DNA of 64,000 bases from Streptomyces canus. GTDB lineage: Bacteria > Actinomycetota > Actinomycetes > Streptomycetales > Streptomycetaceae. The position numbers were made by a program, and so were the translations under genes. The stretch lies in the NCBI RefSeq assembly GCF_041435015.1, contig NZ_CP107989.1, positions 682,001 through 746,000 on the forward strand, given 5' to 3'. Each line of letters begins with the position of its first letter. The stretch's first letter is position 1. The notes below the pieces were generated by a model. That model did no database searches and was not told where the DNA came from. It was given only the letters and a program-made list of their open reading frames with translations. This document shows, piece after piece, positions 16,155-24,345 of the stretch.

Positions 16155-18166
16155 GCCGTGGTCTCCTCCGTGCCCGGGGTGGGCTCGTCGGCCGGTGTGT
16201 CGAACGGGCTGCGGTAGCTGGGAGTGTTGGTGCGCAGGCCGAGCCGCAGGACGAGCCGGATGCGGGTGGACGCGGGCAGCCGGACCGTCAGGAAGGCGCT
16301 GTCGCAGACCTGCTCCGCCTCGCTGACGACGGGCTCGCTGTGGCCGTAGTCGTACATGTCACCGATCCAGCCGTCGTCCTGGCAGGTCGTGTACCGGACG
16401 GCGGTGATGGTGTGCTCGGCGAAGGCGCCCGCCTGCACGATCACCGTGCGGTCCGTCCCCGGGGAGAGGTTGACGAGTTCGACGGTGGTCGCCTCGGGGG
16501 CGATGGAGGAAACCAGCGCTGCCACGTCCGGCGGCAGGCCGGCGCGGCGGGCGTCGGCGTCGTGGTAGCGCAGCCTCGCCTGCTGCAGACCGCCCTGATA
16601 CAGCACCTGGGGACCGCCCCAGGTCAGCTGAACGAGGGCCTCGGTGGCCACCGGGTTGCACTGCTGCCACACGTGGATGTCGGCCTCGGGCACGTCCAGG
16701 TCGCGGTAACGATCGCCGCGCCGCAGCCGGTGGCGGACCTGGGCCTGGGCAGTGGCGAGGATCCGCTCGGGGTAACCGGGGTCGTCACCGGCGAGGAAGG
16801 CGAACCACGCCTTCTCGTGCCCTGCCTCCTCCTTGGACCGGAACGGCCGGACGGTCCGCCAGTCGATGCCGTCGGCCTCGCGCAGCCCCTCCAGCCGGGC
16901 GCGGTCGGCGTCGGAGGCGGTGTGGTGCCACAGGGCCACCGGCACGGGCGGTGTGGCCGGGTTGTAGTCGAACCAGCCCGCGTCGTTGTGCCGGAACGGC
17001 AGGTGCGGCGTGGGCGTGTGAATGTCAGAACCGAGCTCCACCGCCCACTTGGAGGGCAGGCTGGAGTCCGCCTCGGTGTGGGGCATCACCTTGCCGCGTT
17101 CGATCAGGGCGTCGAGCGAGGTCGCGACCATGGAGAGGTAGTCGTCGTCCCCGGTGACCGTGGCCGCCGCCAGCGCCGCCACGCAGGCCGCGTGACCGAC
17201 GCTGTGCCAGCCGTGCGGCCAGGACCAGCCGTAGTGGCCGCCGTACCAGCGTCCTTCCAGGAGGCTGCCGACGACTCCGTCCGGGCCGACGTTGTCCGGG
17301 AGGAGGCCGCCGTTCGCCTCGGTGCGCTCCCGCCACGCGCCGACGTACTCGACGATCCAGTCGCGGTAGCGCTCCTGGCCGGACAGGATCCAGGCGTTGA
17401 GGACCAGTCCCGCCGCGGCGAGGTTGACCGCGGTGTCGCCCACGCCCATCCGGTCCCGCATCTGCGCACCGAGACGGGGATCCGCGGAGAGCGGGAACGG
17501 ACCGCCGTCCGCCTCGGGGATCCACTCGAGCGGGAAGCCGTACGTCTCGGCCTCCTTCTGCAGCCAGGGATAGACGTCGCCGTCGAACACGCCGCGGCGG
17601 TCGGGGTCGCTGCCGTTGTGCGGGCGGGTGATGACGCGATGGTCGGGGTCGTAGTTGCCCTTGGCCCGGTCGACGTACAACTCGGCGAAGCGCAGGGCGC
17701 GTTCGGACCAGCGCTCGGGGGCCGCCATGCTGAGGAAGTAGAGCAGGAGCAGGCTCTCGCCCTGGTGGAACCAGTCGTAACCGCGCTCGAACTCGTCGTG
17801 CAGCATGCCCAGTTCGGTGAGCTGCCGGGTCACACCCTCCCAGTGCTTCTCACTGGCGGGCAGCAGGTCGTCGGCGCCGCCGAGGAGATAGAGCTGGGGC
17901 CAGTTGAAGAACACCTCGTAGAAGTCGTCGACACCGTCGCGGGTGGTCAGCGGGCCGGAGTAGTTCAGCCGCCCGTCGGGTCCGGTGAAGTCCTCGGCGA
18001 AGCGCCGCCAGGCGTGGTCGAGGAGGTCGAACAGGGCCCGCTGGGCCACGGCCCAGCCCGGTGGTTCGAGCAGTGGCACCCCCGCTTCGATCTCGGGTGG
18101 CGGGACCGGCTGCCCGGAGGCCGGGGCGTTCTCACCCGACGTGGGGCCGGAAGAGGTGAAGGGCAT
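16151..18166 (-). CDS. Uncharacterised 671-residue cytoplasmic protein, probable alpha/alpha-toroid glycan enzyme
   Basis: I do not recognise a named family. There is no signal peptide or membrane segment. The first roughly 480 residues are rich in aromatic and helical segments with Trp/His/Glu clusters (FNWPQLYLLGG near 85, YDWFHQGES near 130, GRWYGGHYGWSWPHGWHSVGH near 310), the pattern of alpha/alpha-barrel glycoside hydrolases, epimerases or polysaccharide lyases. The last roughly 170 residues look like a beta-sandwich. It lies between the importer permease and the mutarotase genes and overlaps the latter, so it probably acts on an imported oligosaccharide inside the cell. A GGAG is nine bases before the ATG. 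Confidence 0.6.
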   Translation of the reverse strand: MPFTSSGPTSGENAPASGQPVPPPEIEAGVPLLEPPGWAVAQRALFDLLDHAWRRFAEDFTGPDGRLNYSGPLTTRDGVDDFYEVFFNWPQLYLLGGADDLLPASEKHWEGVTRQLTELGMLHDEFERGYDWFHQGESLLLLYFLSMAAPERWSERALRFAELYVDRAKGNYDPDHRVITRPHNGSDPDRRGVFDGDVYPWLQKEAETYGFPLEWIPEADGGPFPLSADPRLGAQMRDRMGVGDTAVNLAAAGLVLNAWILSGQERYRDWIVEYVGAWRERTEANGGLLPDNVGPDGVVGSLLEGRWYGGHYGWSWPHGWHSVGHAACVAALAAATVTGDDDYLSMVATSLDALIERGKVMPHTEADSSLPSKWAVELGSDIHTPTPHLPFRHNDAGWFDYNPATPPVPVALWHHTASDADRARLEGLREADGIDWRTVRPFRSKEEAGHEKAWFAFLAGDDPGYPERILATAQAQVRHRLRRGDRYRDLDVPEADIHVWQQCNPVATEALVQLTWGGPQVLYQGGLQQARLRYHDADARRAGLPPDVAALVSSIAPEATTVELVNLSPGTDRTVIVQAGAFAEHTITAVRYTTCQDDGWIGDMYDYGHSEPVVSEAEQVCDSAFLTVRLPASTRIRLVLRLGLRTNTPSYRSPFDTPADEPTPGTEETTA

Positions 18167-18227
18167 GGGATGGTTCTCCGTTCGGGGTGGCGGGGTGCGC
18201 GCGCCGGGGACGACGGGTGGTCGGGAC

Positions 18228-19205
18228 CTACTCCTTGGTGGCGCCCGCGAGCATCCCGCTGACCAGGAAGCGCTGGGCGAACAGGAAGACGATCAGCACC
18301 GGTGTGATGGCCAGCAGCGTGGCCAGCGCCAGCTGTGGACGCTCGATGGCAAGGGTGCCGACGGCGGGATTGAAGGACGGCACGTTGCTGAGCAGGCTTC
18401 CGACGCCCACCTGGATCGGCATCTGGTCGCTCTCGGGGAGCATCACGTACGGCAGGAAGTAATTGGTCCAGTTGGCGACGAAGCTGAAGAAGCCCACGAG
18501 CGCGACGACCGGTGTCGCCAGCGGCAGCGCGATGTGCCAGAAGACGCCGAACTCCGAGCAACCGTCGATCCGTGCCGCCGCCAGCAGGTCCTTCGGTACG
18601 GCGGTGGTGAAGTAGATGTACGTCAGGTACACCCCGAACGGGTAGAACGAGTAAGGCAGGATGATCGACCACATCGTGCCGATCAGGTGCGCCGCGTTGA
18701 CCTCCAGGAACAGCGGCACCACCAGCGTCGCCGTCGGCATGAGCATCACGACCAGAGTCGAGACGAGCAGAGTGTGCCGGCCGCGGAACTCGGTCATCGC
18801 CAGCGCGTACCCCGCCGGGACGGCCACGCAGAGCGTGATGACCAGCGAGATCACCGCGTAGAGCGTGGAGTTGCCGAGCCACTGCATGATGGCGTTGTCC
18901 TGGAAGGCCGTGAGGGCGTTCCAGTTGGCCTTGAAGGCGTGCCAGGAGCCGAAGGACAGTGGGCTGCCGTGGACGAGTTGCTGGTCGGTCTTGGTCGCCG
19001 CGAGGAGGAGCCACAGCACCGGCAGCACGAAGAACACCATGAACGCGGCCAGGACGAAGCCGATCAGCAGGCGGGGCGCAAGGCGACGCGGGGAAAGGGT
19101 GCGCCGTCGCTCGGTGGCCCGGTGGTGCGCTCCGCGCATCGCGCTTGGTTCCCGTTCCGTGCGTGGTGTGGTGACGTCCGGTCCGGCAGGGCTCTTAGTC
19201 GGCAT
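18228..19205 (-). CDS. ABC sugar importer permease (MalG-type)
   Basis: A 325-residue inner membrane permease of the CUT1 carbohydrate importer class. It has an N-terminal hydrophobic helix after a basic stretch, about six membrane segments, and the EAA loop LLAAARIDGCSEFGVFWHIALPLATP near two thirds, where the ATPase docks. The ATG 19205 overlaps the end of the partner permease by 11 bases. No ATPase gene is in the cluster; in Streptomyces such systems usually share the MsiK ATPase encoded elsewhere. Confidence 0.88.
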   Translation of the reverse strand: MPTKSPAGPDVTTPRTEREPSAMRGAHHRATERRRTLSPRRLAPRLLIGFVLAAFMVFFVLPVLWLLLAATKTDQQLVHGSPLSFGSWHAFKANWNALTAFQDNAIMQWLGNSTLYAVISLVITLCVAVPAGYALAMTEFRGRHTLLVSTLVVMLMPTATLVVPLFLEVNAAHLIGTMWSIILPYSFYPFGVYLTYIYFTTAVPKDLLAAARIDGCSEFGVFWHIALPLATPVVALVGFFSFVANWTNYFLPYVMLPESDQMPIQVGVGSLLSNVPSFNPAVGTLAIERPQLALATLLAITPVLIVFLFAQRFLVSGMLAGATKE

Positions 19206-20109
19206 CGAAGAACCCCGATCGTGCGACGAAGACCGCGGCGGCCGACACACTGACGACCAGAAGCTCCACCGAGACAGCGGCGGCGCCGTTGATGTTGTTC
19301 ATCTGGAAGGCGAAGTCGTAGGTCAGCTGGTTGAGCGAGTAGTCGCGTCCGGCGACGCCCACGCTGGCGAGGGAGAGCAACTGCGGCTCCACGAAGAGCT
19401 GGGCGCCGCCCGCGAAGGCCAGGATCACCATGTACACGATCCACTTGCGGAGCATGGGGATCTGCACCCGCCAGGCGGTCTGCCAGGCGCTCGCGCCGTC
19501 GATGCGCGCGGCTTCCATGACGTCCTGGGGGATGTTGTTCAACGCACCGTAGATGACGACGATCCAGCCGCCCGCGCCGGTCCAGAACGCGATGATCGTG
19601 AACAGCAGGGGCAGGTTGCCGGGCGCGATCACCTCGCCGAAGGTGTGGAAGCCCAGCATGCCCAGCAGTGAACTGACCGGGCTCACCGTCGGGTCGAGCA
19701 TGAACAGCCACACCAGCACGCTCGCGGCGCCGGCGAGGGCTCCGGGAATGTAGAAGAGGAAGCGCAGGGACTTGCTGATGGTGCCCGAGGCGAGACGGTG
19801 CAGCAGCAGCGCCAGGCTCACCACGAACACCACCAGGGAGACCAGCCAGAACAGGAGGTACAGCGCGACATGGCCTACGGCGTCCATGAAGCGGAAGTCC
19901 TGCGCCGTGGTGACGAAGTTGCTGAAGCCGGTGAACGTGCCCCCGGCGTCGGTGAAGGCGAAGTAGACGGCGTAACCGGTGGGCAGGATGCCGAACGCGA
20001 TCAGCAGGAGCACATAAGCGGCGACGAAGGCGACGCCGGCCCGGCTCTGCCGCGAGGTGCCGCGAGGGCGCCGGGTGGCAGAGCCGGCCGATGAGTGGGT
20101 GGCGGTCAC
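19195..20109 (-). CDS. ABC sugar importer permease (MalF-type)
   Basis: A 304-residue permease with a basic N-terminus and six membrane helices. The EAA loop DVMEAARIDGASAWQTAWRVQIPMLR is clear near residue 200. The GTG start overlaps the stop codon of the binding-protein gene (GTGA), and its own end overlaps the next permease. It should form the heterodimeric channel with that protein. Confidence 0.87.
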   Translation of the reverse strand: MTATHSSAGSATRRPRGTSRQSRAGVAFVAAYVLLLIAFGILPTGYAVYFAFTDAGGTFTGFSNFVTTAQDFRFMDAVGHVALYLLFWLVSLVVFVVSLALLLHRLASGTISKSLRFLFYIPGALAGAASVLVWLFMLDPTVSPVSSLLGMLGFHTFGEVIAPGNLPLLFTIIAFWTGAGGWIVVIYGALNNIPQDVMEAARIDGASAWQTAWRVQIPMLRKWIVYMVILAFAGGAQLFVEPQLLSLASVGVAGRDYSLNQLTYDFAFQMNNINGAAAVSVELLVVSVSAAAVFVARSGFFDAD

Positions 20110-21467
20110 TGGGAGACCTTGTATCCGTTGGACTTGGCGTACTTGGTGATGGAGTCCTGCCAGGCGGGCAGCATCGAGACGATGGACTTGCCCTGGGTCA
20201 GGCCGGGCTTGACGGTGGCGGCCCAGATCGCCTCCTGGCTGAACTGTCCCGAACCCCACTCCGGCCAGACCTGGGAGGCGGCGGCCGAGAGCGCGCTCAG
20301 GTCGCTGGCGAAGTAGCCGGCGGTCGCCTGCCCCTTCAGCCAGGCCTCGGCCGCGGGCGCGTAGGCCGGGAAGCCTGGCGCCTTCTCGCCCTGGTAGGCG
20401 TTGTCGGTGGTGACCCACTTCAGGAAGTCGGTGGCCGCCTTGACATGCGTGGAGTGCTGGGACAGCAGCCAGGTGCCGCCGCCGACATTGCCGGTGGAGG
20501 GCGAGCTGTCCCCCTGCCACTGCGGGATGGGAGCCGCCGCGATCTGCTTGGCCGGAACCTTGAGGGTGTCCCTGAAGACCGCGCCGCCGTACCAGGCGGG
20601 GCCGGGCATGAGCAGGACCTTGTCGGCCTCGTTCTTGCCGAAGTCGGTGCTGAAGACGCCGCTGATCGACATCGACTTGTTCTTGATCAGCACGTCCAGC
20701 AGCGTGGCCATCTTGGTGCAGGCCTCGCTGGTGGTGTTCACCGAGACGGACTTGGGGCCGGTGATGTGGTTGGCGCCGCACTTGCTCGCCCACAGGTAGA
20801 TCTCGGGGGTGAAGGAGTCACCGGCGTCACCCACGAGATAACCCGGGTGCTCCTTGGCCACCTTCTCACCGAGCTGCTGGTACTCCTCCCAGGTCGTGGG
20901 CACCGTGTAGCCGAACTTCTTCAGCAGTGGCGCGTTGTACCAGAGCACCGCCTGGGAGAGGTCGTTGCGCAGGCAGTAGAGGGTGCCGTCCACCGTGCAG
21001 ACGTCGTTGGCTCCCTTCGCGAACTTCCCGAGGGTCCCCTCGTCGACCAGGCCCTTGTTGAGGGGTGCGGCGAAGCCCGCGTCGACCGCCCAGCTGGCCT
21101 CGTTGTTCTGGGAGCTGAAGACGACGTCCGGCCAGCCCTTGCCGGTGCGGTTGAAGAGCTGGACCTTCGTCTGGAGGTAGTTCGAGCCGTTGGCGTCACC
21201 GTCGTAGCTGACGATGTCCAGCTTCACCTCGGGGTGCAGCTTCTGGTACAGCTTCGCGGCGTCCATACGGGTCGCGTCCACCCAGACGGTCAACGCGCCG
21301 TCCTTCTGCGGCGCCTGAGCGAAGCCGTCCTTGGTGGTCGTGCCGGCGGTGCCGCCGCCACAGGCCGTCACGGTCAGCAACACCGTGGCCGCGCACCCGG
21401 CCAGCAACGCCGCACGCTTCTTGTCAAGCGCTCTCTTCGGGCCGGACGAAGGCTTGTTGACGGTCAT
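20106..21467 (-). CDS. Sugar-binding lipoprotein of an ABC importer
   Basis: A 453-residue extracellular solute-binding protein of family 1. The lipobox LTVTAC places the lipidated cysteine at residue 36. The mature part starts with a Gly/Thr linker and contains WEEYQQLGEKVAKEHPGY and WNDS-like sugar-binding protein landmarks. I chose ATG 21467 because GGAG is six bases upstream; a GTG four codons earlier lacks a site. It is the first gene of the leftward operon, whose promoter must lie in the 371-base spacer shared with the FadR-type regulator. Confidence 0.88.
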   Translation of the reverse strand: MTVNKPSSGPKRALDKKRAALLAGCAATVLLTVTACGGGTAGTTTKDGFAQAPQKDGALTVWVDATRMDAAKLYQKLHPEVKLDIVSYDGDANGSNYLQTKVQLFNRTGKGWPDVVFSSQNNEASWAVDAGFAAPLNKGLVDEGTLGKFAKGANDVCTVDGTLYCLRNDLSQAVLWYNAPLLKKFGYTVPTTWEEYQQLGEKVAKEHPGYLVGDAGDSFTPEIYLWASKCGANHITGPKSVSVNTTSEACTKMATLLDVLIKNKSMSISGVFSTDFGKNEADKVLLMPGPAWYGGAVFRDTLKVPAKQIAAAPIPQWQGDSSPSTGNVGGGTWLLSQHSTHVKAATDFLKWVTTDNAYQGEKAPGFPAYAPAAEAWLKGQATAGYFASDLSALSAAASQVWPEWGSGQFSQEAIWAATVKPGLTQGKSIVSMLPAWQDSITKYAKSNGYKVSQ

Positions 21468-21838
21468 GAGTGACTCCACTGGGTCTGCGGGCCCCGAGCG
21501 GATCGGGGGCGGTGCGAGGACGGGCCGACGCCGGGCCGTCCCGGGCGGGCGTCGGACACTGAAGGCGGCTGTACTGCTACCGACGTGGAAGAAATTAGCC
21601 GCCTTATCGAGGGATCCGTCAAGAGTGCGTACGGCGATACTTTGATGACTTAGGGCTGATGAGTGGCCGTTATGAGCGCTTACGAATGATAAGATGGCGT
21701 TTGCACGCTTGGATATCCAGAACTACCGTCGTAGATCTTGGTCAGAATGAGTACGACTTATAGTTCACCTGCGCTACGATGCTGTCGGCGCCACAGCGAT
21801 CAGTCGCGGTCGCCGTAGTCACCCGGGAGGCAGCACAA
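21468..21838. promoter_or_regulatory. Divergent promoter region between importer operon and GntR regulator
   Basis: A 371-base spacer, less GC-rich from about 21590 on than its flanks. It should hold both divergent promoters. The candidate operator AATGAGTACGACTTAT lies at 21746-21761. Around 21670-21710 there is a second AT-richer block with GAGCGCTTAC and TAAG/CTTA half sites, which I could not resolve into a known box. Confidence 0.55.
21746..21761. promoter_or_regulatory. Candidate FadR-type operator before the regulator gene
   Basis: AATGAGTACGACTTAT, with the symmetric core T-N-AGT-N3-ACT-N-A. It lies 78 bases upstream of the regulator's start codon and differs by one base from the site at 3774. 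This suggests autoregulation and control of the beta-helix gene by one protein. Confidence 0.55.
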
Positions 21839-22636
21839 ATGGACGACACGCCAGCGATCGAAGCGGCCTTGCCGGCTCAGGTCCTTCCCGCTGCGCCTGC
21901 GGCAGTGAACGGCTCCGACGAGCGGCGCAACTACCGTCCGGGGTACGAAATCGTGGCGGAGCGGATCCTCGAGTACATCGCCGAGGAGCGGCTGGTGGCA
22001 GGTGACCGGCTTCCCACGGAGATCGACCTGGCCCAGATGCTGAACACCAGCAGGGCCGTGGTGCGGGAAGCCGTGAAGATCCTTTCGGCACTGGGTCGGG
22101 TACGGGCCCACAAGGGGAGGGGCCTCTTCGTCGCAGACGACGAAGGCATGCTCGTCACCAGCCGTTGGGGAGGCTTCTTCCGCCCCGTCGACATCGACCA
22201 CGTACTGATGCTGTTCGAGTTCCGCAGGGTCCAGGAGATGTCCGCCAGCAGTCTGGCGGCCACCCGCGCCACTCCTTCGGAACTGCGCACCATCGAGGTG
22301 GCCATGGAGCAGTGCCGGCACGGGTTCGTCCACGGCCAGGTCGACGTGTTCAATCAGGCGGACGAGGACTTCCACGCGGCCGTGTCCGCGGCCTCGCACA
22401 ACACCTTCCTCGTCAGCGCCGTGCGGGACGCACGACGCCTGCAGCGCCAGTCCAGCGCCATCGGCATCCACGACACGCTTGGCGAGAACTCCGGAGCGGC
22501 GGTCGAGGAACACGAGGCCATCTACCGGGCCATTCGCGACGGCCGGCCCGACGAGGCGGCCGAGGCCACGGCGGCACATCTCGACAGGACGCTCGAGGAC
22601 TACCGGCGGGAGATCCAGCGACGCCTGTTCGGATAG
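21839..22636 (+). CDS. GntR-family regulator, FadR subfamily
   Basis: A 265-residue repressor. An N-terminal winged helix spans about 36-100, with LPTEIDLAQMLNTSRAVVREAVKILSALGRVRAHKGRGLFV. A FCD ligand domain spans about 125-255 with the metal-binding residues in FNQADEDFHAAV and EEHEAIYRAI...AAHLDRT. FCD-type regulators of sugar-acid pathways sense intermediates such as KDG, uronates or deoxyaldonates. I chose ATG 21839 because GGGAGG is eight bases upstream; an ATG 20 codons earlier lacks a site. The first 30 residues are a low-complexity Ala/Pro tail. Confidence 0.88.
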   Translation: MDDTPAIEAALPAQVLPAAPAAVNGSDERRNYRPGYEIVAERILEYIAEERLVAGDRLPTEIDLAQMLNTSRAVVREAVKILSALGRVRAHKGRGLFVADDEGMLVTSRWGGFFRPVDIDHVLMLFEFRRVQEMSASSLAATRATPSELRTIEVAMEQCRHGFVHGQVDVFNQADEDFHAAVSAASHNTFLVSAVRDARRLQRQSSAIGIHDTLGENSGAAVEEHEAIYRAIRDGRPDEAAEATAAHLDRTLEDYRREIQRRLFG

Positions 22637-22936
22637 CGTTCAGGGTCGGAGTTCCATCAAGCGAGCTCCACCGGCAGGAACGCCCCGTGGGCAGCCGGGC
22701 CGCCCGGGCGGCCGTCGCCGACGACCGCCGGCATGCCGCTGGTGCCCGCAAAAAGGGGGACCTGTGGGTCGTCATCGGACCTGTGCGATCCGGCAGCCCG
22801 CCGTGGGCCCTCTCCCATCGCGTCCACCGCGCGATGCGCGCCTGGTTCCCCAGCGGCTACGACGCCCGGTCGGCGAGCTGCGACGGGCGGCCGCGGGAGG
22901 TCCGCCCGTCGGCGACACTGAATGAGTCACACCTGT
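22637..22936. other. 300-base spacer, nothing assigned
   Basis: I see no gene with a credible start. One plus-strand frame around 22755-22960 reads a protein-like stretch (GDLWVVIGPVRSGSPPWALSH) but has no recognised family and no start site, so it may be a remnant. Confidence 0.4.
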
Positions 22937-23152
22937 TCAGTGCTGCCGCTTGCCGTGGTAGCGCTCGGCGAGGCGGGCGAGTGCGACGGCGGCGAACAGG
23001 AGGGCGACGTCGCGCACGGCGATGTCGTAGTAGGTCTTTTCGAGCAGCGGCACGAAGAAGGCGCCATCGTGCCCGGCAACTGTCCCTTCCACTCCCTGGC
23101 CCGTGAGTACACGCAGACCGTCTTTGGAGCCGGGTGGCGACAGCGACCTCGT
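22937..23152 (-). pseudogene. Possible 3' remnant of an unidentified gene
   Basis: Reading leftward, this 71-codon open stretch has a protein-like composition and ends naturally: GLRVLTGQGVEGTVAGHDG, then FFVPLLEKTYYDIAVRD and a hydrophobic helix ALLFAAVALARLAERYHG. There is no usable start codon. It continues in the same frame directly after the stop of the flavin-type gene to its right. I do not recognise the family. It may be the tail of a lost gene. Confidence 0.35.
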
Positions 23153-23590
23153 TCACCCGGTGACGGAATAACTCAGATCCTGTGCGGTGAGTGCGTCGGG
23201 AACCAGCCGCAACCACGTCGTCCCTCTCTCCGCGGGGTCGTCGTACAGGTAGTGAACGAAGCGTGCGTCCCAGCGGGACTCGTCCGCGCCGAGGTAGCGG
23301 ATGAGCTTGCGCCGGCCCCGCGGTACGTCGAAGGGCACGAGCTCGGCCTCCCCACGAGCAATCACCTGTCGGACAAGGCCCGTTTCGATGTCGCAGACGT
23401 CGACCACGAGGGCGACCCTGGGGTTTGACCTGACGTGATCGAAGAGCTTGGCCCACGGCCCGGTCAGGACCCAGAAGGCTCCGTCCTCCCACAGAAACCA
23501 CACGGGGCGCACCGTCGGGCCATACGTCGCGATACGCGCGGTGAGCGACTGGCCGAGGAAGGACTCCACGTCGAACGCAGGAGAGGTCAC
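23153..23590 (-). CDS. Pyridoxamine 5'-phosphate oxidase-fold (FMN/F420-binding) protein
   Basis: A 145-residue split-barrel flavin-binding protein. It contains RIATYGPTVRPVWFLWEDGAFWVLTG, the typical first hairpin of the PPOX fold, then RSNPRVALVVDV and an ending of RFVHYLYDD and WLRLVP. Members bind FMN, F420 or haem and are often small reductases of unknown substrate. The start is a GTG without a strong binding site. It is unrelated to its neighbours. Confidence 0.7.
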   Translation of the reverse strand: MTSPAFDVESFLGQSLTARIATYGPTVRPVWFLWEDGAFWVLTGPWAKLFDHVRSNPRVALVVDVCDIETGLVRQVIARGEAELVPFDVPRGRRKLIRYLGADESRWDARFVHYLYDDPAERGTTWLRLVPDALTAQDLSYSVTG

Positions 23591-23859
23591 CCGTTCATTC
23601 TCTTCTCGCTGGAGTCCCTTGGAATCCGACCTTGGACCTAAGACCTCTGGTCGAGCAGGACGCCGGTCTGCTGGGTGAGCATGTCACCGCAGTCGCGGAC
23701 GAGTTGGTCAGCACATGACCTCGACGCTGGGATGCACGACAGGCACGTGGTCAACAATCCGGAATCCCGGGGGCAGGACATCGACGCCGTGGGCAAGGAG
23801 GCCACGGCCTCTATCATTCGTCTCCGAGATACGGGCAGTTGCAGAGAGGGCCGACAGTG

Positions 23860-24066
23860 ATGGTGGCAGTACGCATGGCCGCATCAGTACTCGTCACGTG
23901 GGCCGCACTGATCGTTCTCCTTCTGGCGCCCGGGCCCCTGCCGGAGCAGTGGCGCTCCTACATCTATTCGCCGGCGAGCGTCGGCCTGTGGCTGCTGGCC
24001 ATGCTCGTCGCACCCGTAGTGGTCTGCGCTGTCAAGTGGCCTTGGATCAAGTCGGGCAGCAGGTGA
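23860..24066 (+). CDS. Small two-helix membrane protein
   Basis: A 68-residue protein with two hydrophobic segments (about 4-22 and 35-57) joined by PGPLPEQWRSYIYSPASVG, ending in the basic WPWIKSGSR. GAGAGGG lies upstream of the ATG. I do not recognise a family. Its 207-base length and the spaced helices suggest a real small gene rather than chance. Confidence 0.5.
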   Translation: MVAVRMAASVLVTWAALIVLLLAPGPLPEQWRSYIYSPASVGLWLLAMLVAPVVVCAVKWPWIKSGSR

Positions 24067-24192
24067 GAGCGGTCGCGCCTGACGTCCATGGGGTTCGGAC
24101 GCTCGCCGGTCAGGAGATCGAACTCATTGCCGGCTGCCGCAGACTCCACTCGTCTGCGGAAAAGAGTTGGAGGAAGGCGACGCCCCGCTGCT

Positions 24193-24345
24193 ACGGTCCT
24201 GATGGACCGTGAAGTCGTCGTATGGAGGTGAGACCCGTGAACACAGTTACCCATGGGTGCTCCCTCAACCCGTCACGGTCCGGCGGCTGACGTTCGGTGT
24301 CGCCAGGAGCGCCTGAGATCGAGGCACTCCTGGGAGGAGACTCCG
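24193..24345 (+). promoter_or_regulatory. Candidate translational attenuator before the acetyltransferase gene
   Basis: Four segments can pair in a mutually exclusive way. Segment 1 (24255-24263, inside the leader ORF) pairs with segment 2 (24306-24314): nine pairs, including two G-U. Segment 2 (24305-24314) pairs with segment 3 (24322-24331): nine base pairs and one A-C mismatch. Segment 3 (24327-24331, CTCCT) pairs with segment 4, the AGGAG of the Shine-Dalgarno (24335-24339). A ribosome halted on segment 1 would free 2 to pair with 3 and so expose the binding site, the logic of erm leaders. A further hairpin (24193-24199 with 24204-24210) competes with a nine-base match at 24273-24281. Confidence 0.55.
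24237..24290 (+). CDS. 17-residue leader peptide ORF
   Basis: GTG 24237 is preceded by a strong GGAGGTGAG and opens a 17-codon ORF, MNTVTHGCSLNPSRSGG, ending in TGA 55 bases before the acetyltransferase start. Its codons 7-9 overlap attenuator segment 1. It is too short for a normal protein; its position, strong binding site and overlap with the pairing segments suggest that its translation, not its product, matters. Confidence 0.55.
   Translation: MNTVTHGCSLNPSRSGG

Noticed and set aside
22937..23590. Possible stop-codon read-through extending the PPOX protein by 71 residues
   Set aside because: The PPOX domain is already full length at the stop. In-frame openness after the stop is weak evidence in such GC-rich DNA.
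24137..24159. Hairpin CCGCAGA/TCTGCGG upstream of the attenuator
   Set aside because: It is more likely the terminator or a spacer hairpin after the small membrane-protein gene. It does not pair with the leader segments.
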